This document shows, piece after piece, positions 6,357 through 13,704 of a stretch of DNA of 18,493 bases. The notes under the pieces are model-generated. The model had not been told where the DNA came from. It was given only the letters and a program-made list of their open reading frames with translations, and made no database searches. The position numbers and the translations under genes are program-made. Source of the DNA: an uncultured Selenomonas sp. (GTDB lineage: Bacteria > Bacillota > Negativicutes > Selenomonadales > Selenomonadaceae); the NCBI GenBank assembly GCA_937915915.1, contig CALGGN010000389.1, positions 1 to 18,493 of the forward strand, in the 5' to 3' direction. Each line of letters starts with the position of its first letter. The stretch's first letter is position 1.

Positions 6357-7406
6357 TCAACGCCGCACCGGCTGATTCATGCGAAGGATTCCGATCTTCT
6401 TCGCGCCGAACAGCACCGCCACAACCACCAGCCCGACGATCAAAATCGCAAACTGCGGGCTCACCTCGGTCAGCGCGACGGCACTCAGCCCCAGCAATGC
6501 GCTGATCACATACATGAGCAGCACCGCCTGCCGCTGCGTAAAGCCCAGATCCAAAAGCCGATGATGCAAATGCCCCTTGTCCGGCTTGAAAATCGGCACA
6601 CCCCCGCGATAGCGCCGCACAATCGCAAAGGCCGTATCCAGAATGGGAAGCCCCAAAGCGAGAATCGGCACAATCAGCGCAATCGTCGCGGCGCACTTCA
6701 CCGCACCAATGATGGAAATCCCTGCCAGCATATAGCCTAGGAACATACTGCCCGAATCCCCCATGAAGATGCGGGCCGGGTTGAAATTGTAGTAGAGGAA
6801 TCCCATGGCCGACCCTGCCAAAGCTGCAGTCAGCACAGCCACCAGCATGATATCCTGCTGCAGCGCAACAAGGAAAATCGTGATGCAGGCAATCGTCGAA
6901 ACACCTGCCGCCAGGCCATCCAGTCCATCAATCAGGTTTACCGTATTGGTCAAGCCCACGATCCAGAAAATCGTCACAGGAATCGCCATGAACTCCAGGA
7001 ACAGATAGTCCCCGAAAGGATCCGTGATAAAATCGATCCGCACATCGAACACAACGACCAAGACGGTAGCCGCGATGATCTGCCCCACCAGCTTCACCTT
7101 TGCGGGAAGATTCTTATAGTCGTCAATAATTCCCAATAACACAATAAGAGATCCCCCGAACAAAAGCCCGATCAGCTCGTGGGAAACCTCCTCCGTCAGC
7201 ACATTCAGCGACATGACAACCAGCATGCCCGCCATAAAAGCTATGTAAATCCCGATCCCGCCAATCCGCGGTACGGGCTTTTTATGCACCTTGCGCGCAT
7301 CCGGCGCATCCATTGCCCCCGTCTTCGCCGCAAACAGAATCACCAGCGGCGTCACCAAAAGCGCCGCGCTGATTGCAATCAAAAACGCCAGCATATAATT
7401 CGGCAT
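6357..7406 (-). CDS. wecA: Undecaprenyl-phosphate GlcNAc-1-phosphate transferase (WecA/TagO/MraY family)
   Basis: Membrane enzyme that moves GlcNAc-1-P from UDP-GlcNAc to undecaprenyl phosphate, the first step in building O-antigen or another surface polysaccharide. The ~349-aa product has about ten hydrophobic segments and the family's polar motifs: D95-D96 (GIIDDYKNLP), NLIDGLDGLAAG (157-168), NFNPARIFMGDSGS with D217, and the HLHHRL box (279-284). The box and the IVRRYRGGVPIFKPDKGH segment point to the WecA/TagO branch rather than MraY. The start is ATG 7404-7406 (MPNYMLAFL), with GAGGTG 8 nt upstream; an ATG further upstream would overlap the promoter. It has its own promoter and leads wecB. 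Sugar specificity (GlcNAc rather than GalNAc) is inferred. Confidence 0.93.
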   Translation of the reverse strand: MPNYMLAFLIAISAALLVTPLVILFAAKTGAMDAPDARKVHKKPVPRIGGIGIYIAFMAGMLVVMSLNVLTEEVSHELIGLLFGGSLIVLLGIIDDYKNLPAKVKLVGQIIAATVLVVVFDVRIDFITDPFGDYLFLEFMAIPVTIFWIVGLTNTVNLIDGLDGLAAGVSTIACITIFLVALQQDIMLVAVLTAALAGSAMGFLYYNFNPARIFMGDSGSMFLGYMLAGISIIGAVKCAATIALIVPILALGLPILDTAFAIVRRYRGGVPIFKPDKGHLHHRLLDLGFTQRQAVLLMYVISALLGLSAVALTEVSPQFAILIVGLVVVAVLFGAKKIGILRMNQPVRR

Positions 7407-7458
7407 CAAAACCGCACCTCTCTTCACAAACCTGCTACTGCCTCCGCAGCACCCCCTC

Positions 7459-7487
7459 ATTGTACCTCAGCGCCTATCAGCTGTCAA
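7459..7487 (-). promoter_or_regulatory. Sigma-70-type promoter for wecA-wecB
   Basis: On the minus strand a perfect -35 TTGACA (7482-7487) is separated by exactly 17 nt from the -10 TACAAT (7459-7464), five of six consensus bases. Transcription would start near 7452, giving a leader of roughly 45 nt before the wecA ATG that contains its ribosome site. This is the clearest promoter in the window and sits just after the hairpin that follows comEB. Confidence 0.85.
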
Positions 7488-7499
7488 CAAGTATGTTGC

Positions 7500-7526
7500 G
7501 GAAACGCTGATTCATTCAGCGTTTCC
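7500..7526 (-). terminator. Perfect 11-bp hairpin after comEB (probable terminator without a T-run)
   Basis: GGAAACGCTGA-ATGAA-TCAGCGTTTCC begins 3 nt past the comEB stop. The stem is a perfect 11 bp with a 5-nt loop. On neither strand is it followed by a clear T-run (GCAACATAC on the minus strand), so it is not a textbook intrinsic terminator. Its place between the last gene of the LPS operon and the wecA promoter suggests a 3'-end, mRNA-stabilising or operator role. Confidence 0.55.
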
Positions 7527-7529
7527 CTC

Positions 7530-7994
7530 TCAATCGTGTATCTCCTCGGGCGAGCACCTCACAATGCTCCCATCGGTCTCATAGTAAACCACCTTCGCAA
7601 GCCTGGCGTTCCGCAGCATCCTTCTGCAGAGCAGACATGGCTTCCCTGATGCCAGCGTCCCGTCCGCATTGTATCCGACGATGTAGGCCGTCGCGCCCTC
7701 CATCTTTACGGGGTCCGCATTGATGACTGCATTCTGCTCCGCATGAACCGCCACGCAGAGCTCGTAATTCTGCCCCTTCGGCACCTTCAGCCGCTCGCGC
7801 TCGCAGATGCCCGTATCGATGCAGTTCGCCTCGCCGCGGGGCGCTCCGTTGTACCCCGTGCTGATGATAATCCGATTCTTTACGATGATCGCGCCGTAGC
7901 GCCTTCTGAGGCAGGTCGCCCTCTGCCCAACGGCCTTCGCAATATCCAGAAAATACTCGTCCCAATCCGGCCGAGGCTGCTTTTCCTGTGCCAT
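7530..7994 (-). CDS. comEB: dCMP deaminase (ComEB family)
   Basis: Cytoplasmic zinc enzyme that deaminates dCMP to dUMP on the way to dTTP. The 154-aa product has both halves of the zinc and catalytic signature: H84-A-E86 (VAVHAEQNAV) and P119-C120-LL-C123 (KPCLLCRRML). Conserved TGYNGAPRGE and CERERLKVP segments are also present. Length fits the family. The start is ATG 7992-7994 (MAQEKQPRP), with GGAG 10 nt upstream. A GTG at 8003 is too close to that site. It follows the RNase H-fold gene by 5 nt and is the last gene of the LPS-linked operon. Nucleotide metabolism in this company is probably historical rather than functional. Confidence 0.93.
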   Translation of the reverse strand: MAQEKQPRPDWDEYFLDIAKAVGQRATCLRRRYGAIIVKNRIIISTGYNGAPRGEANCIDTGICERERLKVPKGQNYELCVAVHAEQNAVINADPVKMEGATAYIVGYNADGTLASGKPCLLCRRMLRNARLAKVVYYETDGSIVRCSPEEIHD

Positions 7995-7999
7995 CCGTC

Positions 8000-8419
8000 T
8001 CACTCTCCGTTTTCAAGGTACCTTCTCGCCAAAATCACTGCCACGAAATCGTCCACCGGAACCGGCGGAACCTGCATCGTGGTCGGCAGCAGACGCCTCC
8101 AGCCCGTCGGAGGATGCGCCTTCCAGTATGCCGCTTTTGCCATTTCTGTCGTGCGGTACTCATCCACTACCCTGACCTCAAGCTCCGGCAGGGAGGCGCG
8201 GATACGACTCTGCGCCTGACCGCTGGTCGTCCCGTTTCCCAAGAGCAGGATTTCCGGCGCGTAGCTTTCCCTTGCCTGCCGCAACTCCTGCTCAAGCTGC
8301 CGCGTCTCAATGACCTTCTGCAGCAGGACCTTCCCGTCTTCCGCCAGCACCGCCATGCCGCATTTATCACGCCCGGGATCGATGGCGGCTATCCTTTTCA
8401 CATCATGGAGCTTTGCCAC
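8000..8419 (-). CDS. RNase H-fold protein, YqgF/RuvX/RuvC-like, function unassigned
   Basis: 139-aa soluble protein with the acidic pattern of the RuvC/YqgF RNase H fold: D14 in RIAAIDPGRDKCGMAV, a strand ending LLLGNGTT (58-65), E87 in VVDEYRTTEMA, and D123/D124 in PVDDFVAVILARRYL. The order strand-Asp, Glu, Asp matches YqgF-type nucleases (16S rRNA maturation or Holliday-junction resolution). Overall resemblance to canonical RuvX is limited: no KRIGVA or VDER motif, and an insert with Trp and Pro around 99-120. The start appears to be GTG 8417-8419, with GGAGGG 11 nt upstream, overlapping the preceding gene by 17 nt. It may be a lineage-specific paralogue. Confidence 0.75.
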   Translation of the reverse strand: MAKLHDVKRIAAIDPGRDKCGMAVLAEDGKVLLQKVIETRQLEQELRQARESYAPEILLLGNGTTSGQAQSRIRASLPELEVRVVDEYRTTEMAKAAYWKAHPPTGWRRLLPTTMQVPPVPVDDFVAVILARRYLENGE

Positions 8420-9644
8420 TGTTTTCCATGCCCTCCAGCTTAATATTCAAGCGCAAGGGGCCAAGCGCATCGGTTGCACCCCGCGCATAGGCCGAAATCA
8501 CCACATCCCCTTGCATCTGCTGCAGGGACTGGACCAGCTCAAAGAACGTCTCTCCATCCATGACGCCCACGGAGCCTCGAATTGGATCCGGCAGGATGCC
8601 CTTTGCCGTCGCCGCTGCATTGACCTCGGAAAGGAATGCCATCACGATCTGCTCTGCGTCTTTTTCCTCCTTGATCCGATAGGTCTGTGCCGTAATGAAT
8701 TCATTGTCCTCGTAGATCGTGCGGTTCGGATAAAGCTCCAGCTTTGCGCGCACCGGCTCTCCCCTGACCAGATTCCCCGCCGCGACCACGCGCACCACCA
8801 TGTCCTGGGAGCTTTCCGAAATGGTCTTGATCGCCGACTCCAGTTCCGGCTGGTATATCCAAAGATCCTCGTCCGATGCATTCTCGCCCAGCCGTTCCGA
8901 AACATTCCGCATCGCAAGCTGCGCCATGGATGCCATATCCTCTGCTATCGACGCCTCCGACTGCTCGCTCTGCACCACGCCGCTGGCAAGCACTTCGCCT
9001 GCGCGGAAGGTGATGTCTCCCTCGCGGATCGTGATCAGGCCCTCCCGCAGCTGCTGCGTCCGCTCCTCCAGCTCCGCATTCTCGGCAAGCAGCTGTTCCT
9101 TTTCCGCAGCCAGTTCCTCATTGTTCGCCGCAAGCTCGTCATTCATCCTCGCCAGCTCATCATTGCGGGCCGTGAGCTCCGTCTTGGCTTCCTCCAGCTG
9201 GCGGTTGCCCTCCTTCAGCCGTTCGGATTCCTGCTGCAATGCTTCCTGCTCCTGCTTCAGCTTTTCCTGCTCCGCTTTCATCTTCTCGATTTCCAGCTTG
9301 GACTGATAGAGGTCATCCTTGGCTTTTTCCTGCTCTGCCTTTGCCACGGACAGTTCCCTGGATGCATCCACCAGATCCTTGCGCGTCGCTTCCATATTCG
9401 CATGGAGCTGCTCCATGCCAAAAAGCGCGGTGCGCACATTTTCGGAGGTCGCGGCCATGACGCCAAAGGTCAGCGTGGTGATGCAGATTCCCGTGAAAAT
9501 CGTGATGATAATGGAGGTATGCCTTGGCCGCAAGCCGAAGATCGACAGCCTCTTTTTCCCGATCTTCGTGCCCAGCCGATCACCGATGAATGCAATCACG
9601 CCGCCCGTCACCACAAGCACCGCAATCAAATAAACGCCATACAT
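8403..9644 (-). CDS. DUF3084 membrane-anchored coiled-coil protein
   Basis: 413-aa protein of unknown function. Two transmembrane segments (about residues 4-20 and 44-64) flank the conserved polar loop GDRLGTKIGKKRLSIFGLRP, which I recognise as the DUF3084 hallmark. Residues ~76-202 form one long coiled coil rich in Glu, Lys, Gln and Leu, with near-repeats such as NDELARMNDELAANNEEL. A ~210-residue C-terminal globular domain follows (GDITFRAGEVLASGVV through LGPLRLNIKL). The ATG at 9642-9644 has GGAGG 9 nt upstream and follows lptF by 18 nt. The layout suggests an envelope scaffold or spacer. Co-transcription with LPS transport genes supports an envelope role, but no activity can be assigned. 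Confidence 0.88.
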   Translation of the reverse strand: MYGVYLIAVLVVTGGVIAFIGDRLGTKIGKKRLSIFGLRPRHTSIIITIFTGICITTLTFGVMAATSENVRTALFGMEQLHANMEATRKDLVDASRELSVAKAEQEKAKDDLYQSKLEIEKMKAEQEKLKQEQEALQQESERLKEGNRQLEEAKTELTARNDELARMNDELAANNEELAAEKEQLLAENAELEERTQQLREGLITIREGDITFRAGEVLASGVVQSEQSEASIAEDMASMAQLAMRNVSERLGENASDEDLWIYQPELESAIKTISESSQDMVVRVVAAGNLVRGEPVRAKLELYPNRTIYEDNEFITAQTYRIKEEKDAEQIVMAFLSEVNAAATAKGILPDPIRGSVGVMDGETFFELVQSLQQMQGDVVISAYARGATDALGPLRLNIKLEGMENSGKAP

Positions 9645-9662
9645 AGTCCATTCCCTCCAATA

Positions 9663-10757
9663 TCAGTGGGACGCACGACGCATCAGTACCGTCCCCGCAA
9701 TCAGTCCAATGATGTTCGGAATCCAGACCGCCAGGATCGGCGTCACGACTCCGCCGCGCCCCAAGGCATTCGCCATGGTCATTGCCGCGTAATACAAGAA
9801 AATGATGATAACGCTCATCGCAAAGCCCATGGATGAGCTGTTCCGCGTGGGCTGGAGCCCCAGCGGGATGCCGATCAGCGCAAAGATCAGGCTGGCCATC
9901 GGCACCGTAATACGCTGGTACAGCTCCGTCTCGATCTCATTGGTATTGACGAACTGTGTCTGCATGATACGGATCTGCTCCTTCAGCTCCTTCATGGTCA
10001 TTTCATCCAGACGCTTCTGCGCGCGCACGATCTGGCGCGGCCCCGCCGAAATCGGCAGCGTCTGCGAGCGGAAATGCATGGTATGCATGGTCTGCTGATC
10101 CGTCACATCGTAAATGATTCCGTTGTAAAGCGTCCATATCTCGTTGCGCCACTCCGCGTATTCCGCGTTCTCCACATGCGCCACGCGGCCTTCCGCGTCG
10201 TACTCCTGCAAGGTCACACCGTGCATCGTCTCCGTCTCGGAGACATAGTCCCTTGCATAGACCAGCTTCTGTATCTTTCCCTCATGGATTTCCTTGAAAA
10301 TCAGATGCTCCTGGGATTTCATTTCCACATTGCCGCGGATTTCATAATTGAGCACATTGTTGTAGGAGGTATTCGCCCAGGGAACCACATATTCGTTGAA
10401 CGCAATCGCGCAGACGCTCACGATGCACCCCAGCAGGATCGCAGGTGCCGCAATGCGCGAAAAACCGATGCCGCAGGACTTCATCGCCGTGATCTCGCTG
10501 GAGCTCGAAAGGCGCCCAAAGGTCAGCAGAACCGCCAAAAGCATGGACATGGGAAAGGTCCAGATGATGATGCCCGGCAGCCCATAGACAAAAATCTTGA
10601 CGACAGACGCAAGCGATGCCCCGTAATCCGTGATGTATTCCGCAATGCGGAACAAAGTGCCGGATCCGATGAACACCGCCGAAAACGCGCAGATGCCAAA
10701 CACGAAGGTCAGCACGACTTCGCGGAAAATGTATTTGTCCAAAATCCGAATATGCAT
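9663..10757 (-). CDS. lptF: LPS export ABC permease, LptF/LptG family
   Basis: Inner-membrane permease of the Lpt machine, which pulls LPS out of the membrane using LptB. The 364-aa product has the family's shape: three N-terminal helices (start MHIRILDKYIFREV, then around 55-75 and 95-120), a central periplasmic beta-jellyroll domain, and three C-terminal helices from PMASLIFALIGIPLGLQ onward. The start is ATG 10755-10757, with GAGGAG 8 nt upstream and just after the lptB stop. The long upstream in-frame extension lacks a ribosome site. LptF and LptG cannot be told apart from the sequence, and only one such gene is present in this cluster although the known transporter uses two. Confidence 0.93.
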   Translation of the reverse strand: MHIRILDKYIFREVVLTFVFGICAFSAVFIGSGTLFRIAEYITDYGASLASVVKIFVYGLPGIIIWTFPMSMLLAVLLTFGRLSSSSEITAMKSCGIGFSRIAAPAILLGCIVSVCAIAFNEYVVPWANTSYNNVLNYEIRGNVEMKSQEHLIFKEIHEGKIQKLVYARDYVSETETMHGVTLQEYDAEGRVAHVENAEYAEWRNEIWTLYNGIIYDVTDQQTMHTMHFRSQTLPISAGPRQIVRAQKRLDEMTMKELKEQIRIMQTQFVNTNEIETELYQRITVPMASLIFALIGIPLGLQPTRNSSSMGFAMSVIIIFLYYAAMTMANALGRGGVVTPILAVWIPNIIGLIAGTVLMRRASH

Positions 10758-10770
10758 CAGTGCCTCTCCT

Positions 10771-11490
10771 CTACAACGTAAAGTTGTTGCCCAAATAAAA
10801 CTTCTTCGCAATCGGGCTGTTCGCGATGGTATTGCTGTCGCCTTCCAGCAGGATCTCCCCGTTATTCAGGATATAGGCGCGATCCACGATATGGAGCGTT
10901 TCCCTGACATTGTGGTCCGTGATGAGGATTCCCATGCCGCGCTGCCTGAGATACTGCACGATTTCCTGGATATCCGCCACCGCAAGGGGATCGACGCCCG
11001 CAAAGGGTTCGTCCAGCAAGATGAACTGCGGCTCCAGCGCCAGGCAGCGCGCAATCTCGACGCGCCGACGCTCGCCCCCGGAAAGCTCCGTTCCCTTCCG
11101 ATCCCGCACATGCCCGATGTGGAATTCTTCCAGCAGCGACGTGAACCGATTTTTCTGCTCCGCCTTGGAAAGATCCATCGTCTCCAGAATCGCCATGATA
11201 TTCTCTTCCACCGTAAGTTTGCGGAAAATGGACGCCTCCTGCGTCAGATAGCTGATACCCAGCGCAGCCCGCCGATTCATGGGGAGGTGCGTGATATTGA
11301 TGTCCGAAAGATAAACATCCCCCGAGTTGGGCTTTTCCAGTCCGACAATCATGTAGAAGGTCGTGGTCTTGCCCGCACCGTTCGGCCCCAGAAGCCCCAC
11401 AATCTCCCCTTTTTGCACACGCAGGGAGACGCGATCCACTACCGTCCGCTTCTTGAATCTCTTGACCAGATTCTTTGCCTCGATATGCAA
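10771..11490 (-). CDS. lptB: LPS export ABC ATPase LptB (TTG start)
   Basis: Cytoplasmic ATPase that drives LptFG. The 239-aa product has all ABC motifs: Walker A GPNGAGKT (35-42), Q-loop Q84 (YLTQEASIFRKLTVEEN), signature LSGGE (136-140), Walker B with E161 (FILLDEPFAGVDPLA) and switch H193 (ITDHNV). The YLTQEASIFRKLTVEENI and FAGVDP segments are typical of LptB. The start is TTG 11488-11490, with AAGGGGGA 7 nt upstream; the nearby ATG is out of frame. It lies 30 nt after lptA and 13 nt before the permease gene, the usual lptA-lptB-permease order for Negativicutes-type clusters. Confidence 0.96.
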   Translation of the reverse strand: MHIEAKNLVKRFKKRTVVDRVSLRVQKGEIVGLLGPNGAGKTTTFYMIVGLEKPNSGDVYLSDINITHLPMNRRAALGISYLTQEASIFRKLTVEENIMAILETMDLSKAEQKNRFTSLLEEFHIGHVRDRKGTELSGGERRRVEIARCLALEPQFILLDEPFAGVDPLAVADIQEIVQYLRQRGMGILITDHNVRETLHIVDRAYILNNGEILLEGDSNTIANSPIAKKFYLGNNFTL

Positions 11491-11497
11491 GATGCCA

Positions 11498-11505
11498 TCC
11501 CCCTT
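11498..11505 (-). promoter_or_regulatory. Ribosome binding site that fixes the TTG start of lptB
   Basis: AAGGGGGA on the minus strand, 7 nt before the TTG at 11490. No in-frame ATG or GTG is placed better, and the ATG between the two is out of frame. Confidence 0.6.
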
Positions 11506-11521
11506 AAAAGATACTGCTTTA

Positions 11522-12223
11522 TTATTCTACCTTAGTTTGCCCATCTTCTGCAAGATAAACCGTCAGACGGTTTCCGCGCAAGCTGTGATTGTCCTGATAA
11601 GCCCATGCGTTCCCGGTGAGTATGGCCTTCCGCTCATCCTTGCCGTAGTAGTCCAGATGGTCGCCGCCAGCTTCCAGATTCTTGGGCGGACTGATCAGAT
11701 GCGCATTGCCGATGCCGACATAGTGTTCCTCGTCGATCCAGCCCTCCATCATATCCGCGGTCGCCGTGCCATCCTTGCTGCTGACCACGCCGCCTGCAGG
11801 AATCACGATGTGTCCGCGGTCATTCGGATAATAGTCGATATGATCCCCCACAAAGGACTTGTCCTCCTTGGTCGCATGGACATTGCCATGGGCCTGCATG
11901 TGCCCCTTGCCGTCGTTCTCCGCCCAGTCGCAGGTCACGCGCGCCGTTTCCTTCACGGCAATCACATTGCCCTCCAGCCGCGCCGCCTGCGTATTGACAT
12001 TGTACATTCCCCTTGTCCCTGTCGCCTTTGCCGTCCCATGCTTCAGCAGCACATTGCCCGTCGCTATGATCTGCCCTGTCTTCATATCGTATTCCACCGT
12101 GTCCGCATTGAGCTCCGACGGCTCATCCGCCGCATGGAGCGTCCCCATGCAGAACAGCGGGATACATGCGGCAACTGCCGCGATTTGCTTGAAGCTGCTG
12201 TAAAATCTTGGTTTTCTATTCAT
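11522..12223 (-). CDS. lptA: LPS periplasmic bridge protein LptA
   Basis: Periplasmic OstA/LptA-domain protein that forms the bridge carrying LPS from LptC to the outer membrane. The 233-aa product has a classical signal peptide (K/R-rich start, hydrophobic core IAAVAACIPLFCMG, likely cut near TLHA-AD). The rest is beta-strand-rich and dominated by the repeating pattern ATGNVLLKHG, LEGNVIAVKE, AHGNVHATKE and GIGNAHLI that marks the jellyroll. At 233 aa it is longer than E. coli LptA (185 aa). The ATG has AGGAG 9 nt upstream, which lies inside the lptC coding end, and the two genes overlap by 8 nt. Confidence 0.93.
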   Translation of the reverse strand: MNRKPRFYSSFKQIAAVAACIPLFCMGTLHAADEPSELNADTVEYDMKTGQIIATGNVLLKHGTAKATGTRGMYNVNTQAARLEGNVIAVKETARVTCDWAENDGKGHMQAHGNVHATKEDKSFVGDHIDYYPNDRGHIVIPAGGVVSSKDGTATADMMEGWIDEEHYVGIGNAHLISPPKNLEAGGDHLDYYGKDERKAILTGNAWAYQDNHSLRGNRLTVYLAEDGQTKVE

Positions 12224-12770
12224 TCTTCTTTGCTCCTTTTACGATACGCGCGTTGCCCCGGATCCAGAAATGGGAAAAAGCATCCTTGCTCTCGATGCGA
12301 TCCCCCGTCGCTTCCAGATCGTCCTTTGTGACCTTCACCTTCCCCGACGCAACAAGCATGTCCTCTTTTTCCTGCCAGTCCAGCCGATCGCTGGTGAGCT
12401 TCGCCCCGTCCGAGGTCGTTGCGACCACATCCCCATCGATATGGATTTCCTGTTTGTCCTGTTGGTAGATGCCATGCTTTGCCTTCAGCTCGATGGACTT
12501 CCCGTCTTCCCGATAGAAATGCCCCACAAGCTCCGTAAGCTCCGTATTGTTGGATTTCAAATCGGTTTCCATGCGCTTCGCTGTGAGATCCCAGATCCGC
12601 TTGCCGTTGCGTTCCTCGCTCAGCGTATTTCCATCATATACCATTTTCTTCTCCGTATCAATCACCGGCTGATCCGGAGGCGGCTCCGGCGTTGTACGGA
12701 TTACCCAGACAACCAGGCATACGAACAGAAGACTTATCGTCCCCAAAAGGATTTTTCCTCTTGTGCTCAT
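12216..12770 (-). CDS. lptC: LPS export membrane anchor LptC
   Basis: Single-pass inner-membrane protein that accepts LPS from LptFG and hands it to LptA. The 184-aa product has one N-terminal membrane helix (about 7-25, ILLGTISLLFVCLVVWVI) followed by a Pro-rich linker and a periplasmic LptC domain with strands such as KRIWDLTAKRME and KHGIYQQDKQEIHIDGDVV. Length matches the family. AAGGAG overlaps the stop of the preceding gene, with a long spacing of about 15 nt, so translation may be coupled. The order lptC-lptA-lptB is standard. Confidence 0.92.
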   Translation of the reverse strand: MSTRGKILLGTISLLFVCLVVWVIRTTPEPPPDQPVIDTEKKMVYDGNTLSEERNGKRIWDLTAKRMETDLKSNNTELTELVGHFYREDGKSIELKAKHGIYQQDKQEIHIDGDVVATTSDGAKLTSDRLDWQEKEDMLVASGKVKVTKDDLEATGDRIESKDAFSHFWIRGNARIVKGAKKNE

Positions 12771-12782
12771 GCTGCTTGATCT

Positions 12783-13694
12783 TCACTCCTTTTTCGATGC
12801 CTTCACCGTATGGTGCTTGTTCTTTTTCTGCTGATCCGGCGCAGTGTTCCAACGTTTCTGGAACCAGATCCACTGCGTGGGGTTCTCGCGGATGACCTGC
12901 TCCAGTATCTTCGTCATCTTCCGCGTGAATTCATAGAGATCCCGATCCGTGTCCCCCGTATCCTCATAGCGCAGCGCCTCGCCGACCAGGACGCGATGCC
13001 GACCGTCCGGACGCCGCAGGATAAATGCGGGAAGGACAGGCGCATGGAATTTATTGGAAAATACCGCAGGCCCCATGGGAGTCGAAGCCGTCTTTCCCAG
13101 GAATTCGATGAAGGCGCCGCCGGGACCTGCATCCTGGTCGGCCAGAAAACCAAGGATCTTCCCTTTTTTCAGGGCACGTCCCGCAGCGAGAAGCTCGCTC
13201 GTGCCGCGGGAAAAAATCTCCACATGGATGGTAGCGCGCAAATCATTTAAAAGATCCGTATACTGCTGATTGGGCTGGGGCTTCGCAATGGCTGTCACAG
13301 GGAGTCCGTTCAAGGTAAATGCCGCAGACAGCCACTCCCAAGTGCCGACATGTCCCGTGAGCACCACGACGCCATGCCCCTCAGCAATGGCCTCCTGCAT
13401 GCGCTCCAAATGATCGATCTCGATATATTCGTGAAGATTCTCTTCATTCAGGTTCGGCATGTAAAGGATATCCAGCACATTGCGCGCCAGATTCACAAAG
13501 GACTCCCGCACCAGTTTCCGGGCTTCTTCCTCGGAAACCTTCAGCGCGGGCATCATCTGGCTCACGGCTCGTTCCCGTTCCTTCTTGATCAGCAGGTAAT
13601 AGAGATTGCCCAGGATCCTACCGAGGAACAGCAGCAGGTCATACGGCATGCAGCGCACGATCCTGCTCAAGAGCATCAAGCTTTTATATACCAT
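12783..13694 (-). CDS. lpxL: Lipid A late acyltransferase (LpxL/HtrB family)
   Basis: Inner-membrane-associated enzyme that adds a secondary acyl chain to Kdo-lipid A. The 303-aa product starts with a hydrophobic anchor (about 15-36) and contains the catalytic H-x4-E motif H115-VGTW-E120, the acidic segment GFLADQDAGPGG, and the C-terminal EQVIRENPTQWIWFQKRW block, all typical. Length is normal. The ATG at 13692-13694 has AGGTGA 6 nt upstream and follows kdsC by 10 nt. Acyl chain and position (LpxL- or LpxM-like) cannot be judged. It is the only member seen here. The Lys-rich tail (KKNKHH... KASKKE) may contact the membrane. Confidence 0.93.
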   Translation of the reverse strand: MVYKSLMLLSRIVRCMPYDLLLFLGRILGNLYYLLIKKERERAVSQMMPALKVSEEEARKLVRESFVNLARNVLDILYMPNLNEENLHEYIEIDHLERMQEAIAEGHGVVVLTGHVGTWEWLSAAFTLNGLPVTAIAKPQPNQQYTDLLNDLRATIHVEIFSRGTSELLAAGRALKKGKILGFLADQDAGPGGAFIEFLGKTASTPMGPAVFSNKFHAPVLPAFILRRPDGRHRVLVGEALRYEDTGDTDRDLYEFTRKMTKILEQVIRENPTQWIWFQKRWNTAPDQQKKNKHHTVKASKKE

Positions 13695-13704
13695 ATAGTA
13701 TCAC

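Noticed and set aside
5111..6505. 464-codon open frame on the plus strand
   Set aside because: Antisense to wecB, with an Arg/His/Gln-rich composition and no ribosome site or motif. The minus-strand wecB has all its catalytic residues.
9200..9260. Direct repeats in the region encoding the coiled coil
   Set aside because: The near-repeats (Glu/Gln/Lys heptads) are explained by coiled-coil amino acid periodicity, not by a DNA repeat element or CRISPR.
8310..9836. 508-codon open frame on the plus strand
   Set aside because: It lies wholly antisense to the DUF3084 gene and its neighbours. The translation is low-complexity (His, Arg, Leu and Gln rich) with no recognisable domain, and it arises from the codon bias of the coiled-coil gene on the other strand.
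12783..12785. Hidden short gene between lpxL and lptC
   Set aside because: The 12-nt gap holds only the distance between stop and start codons; there is no room for a gene.
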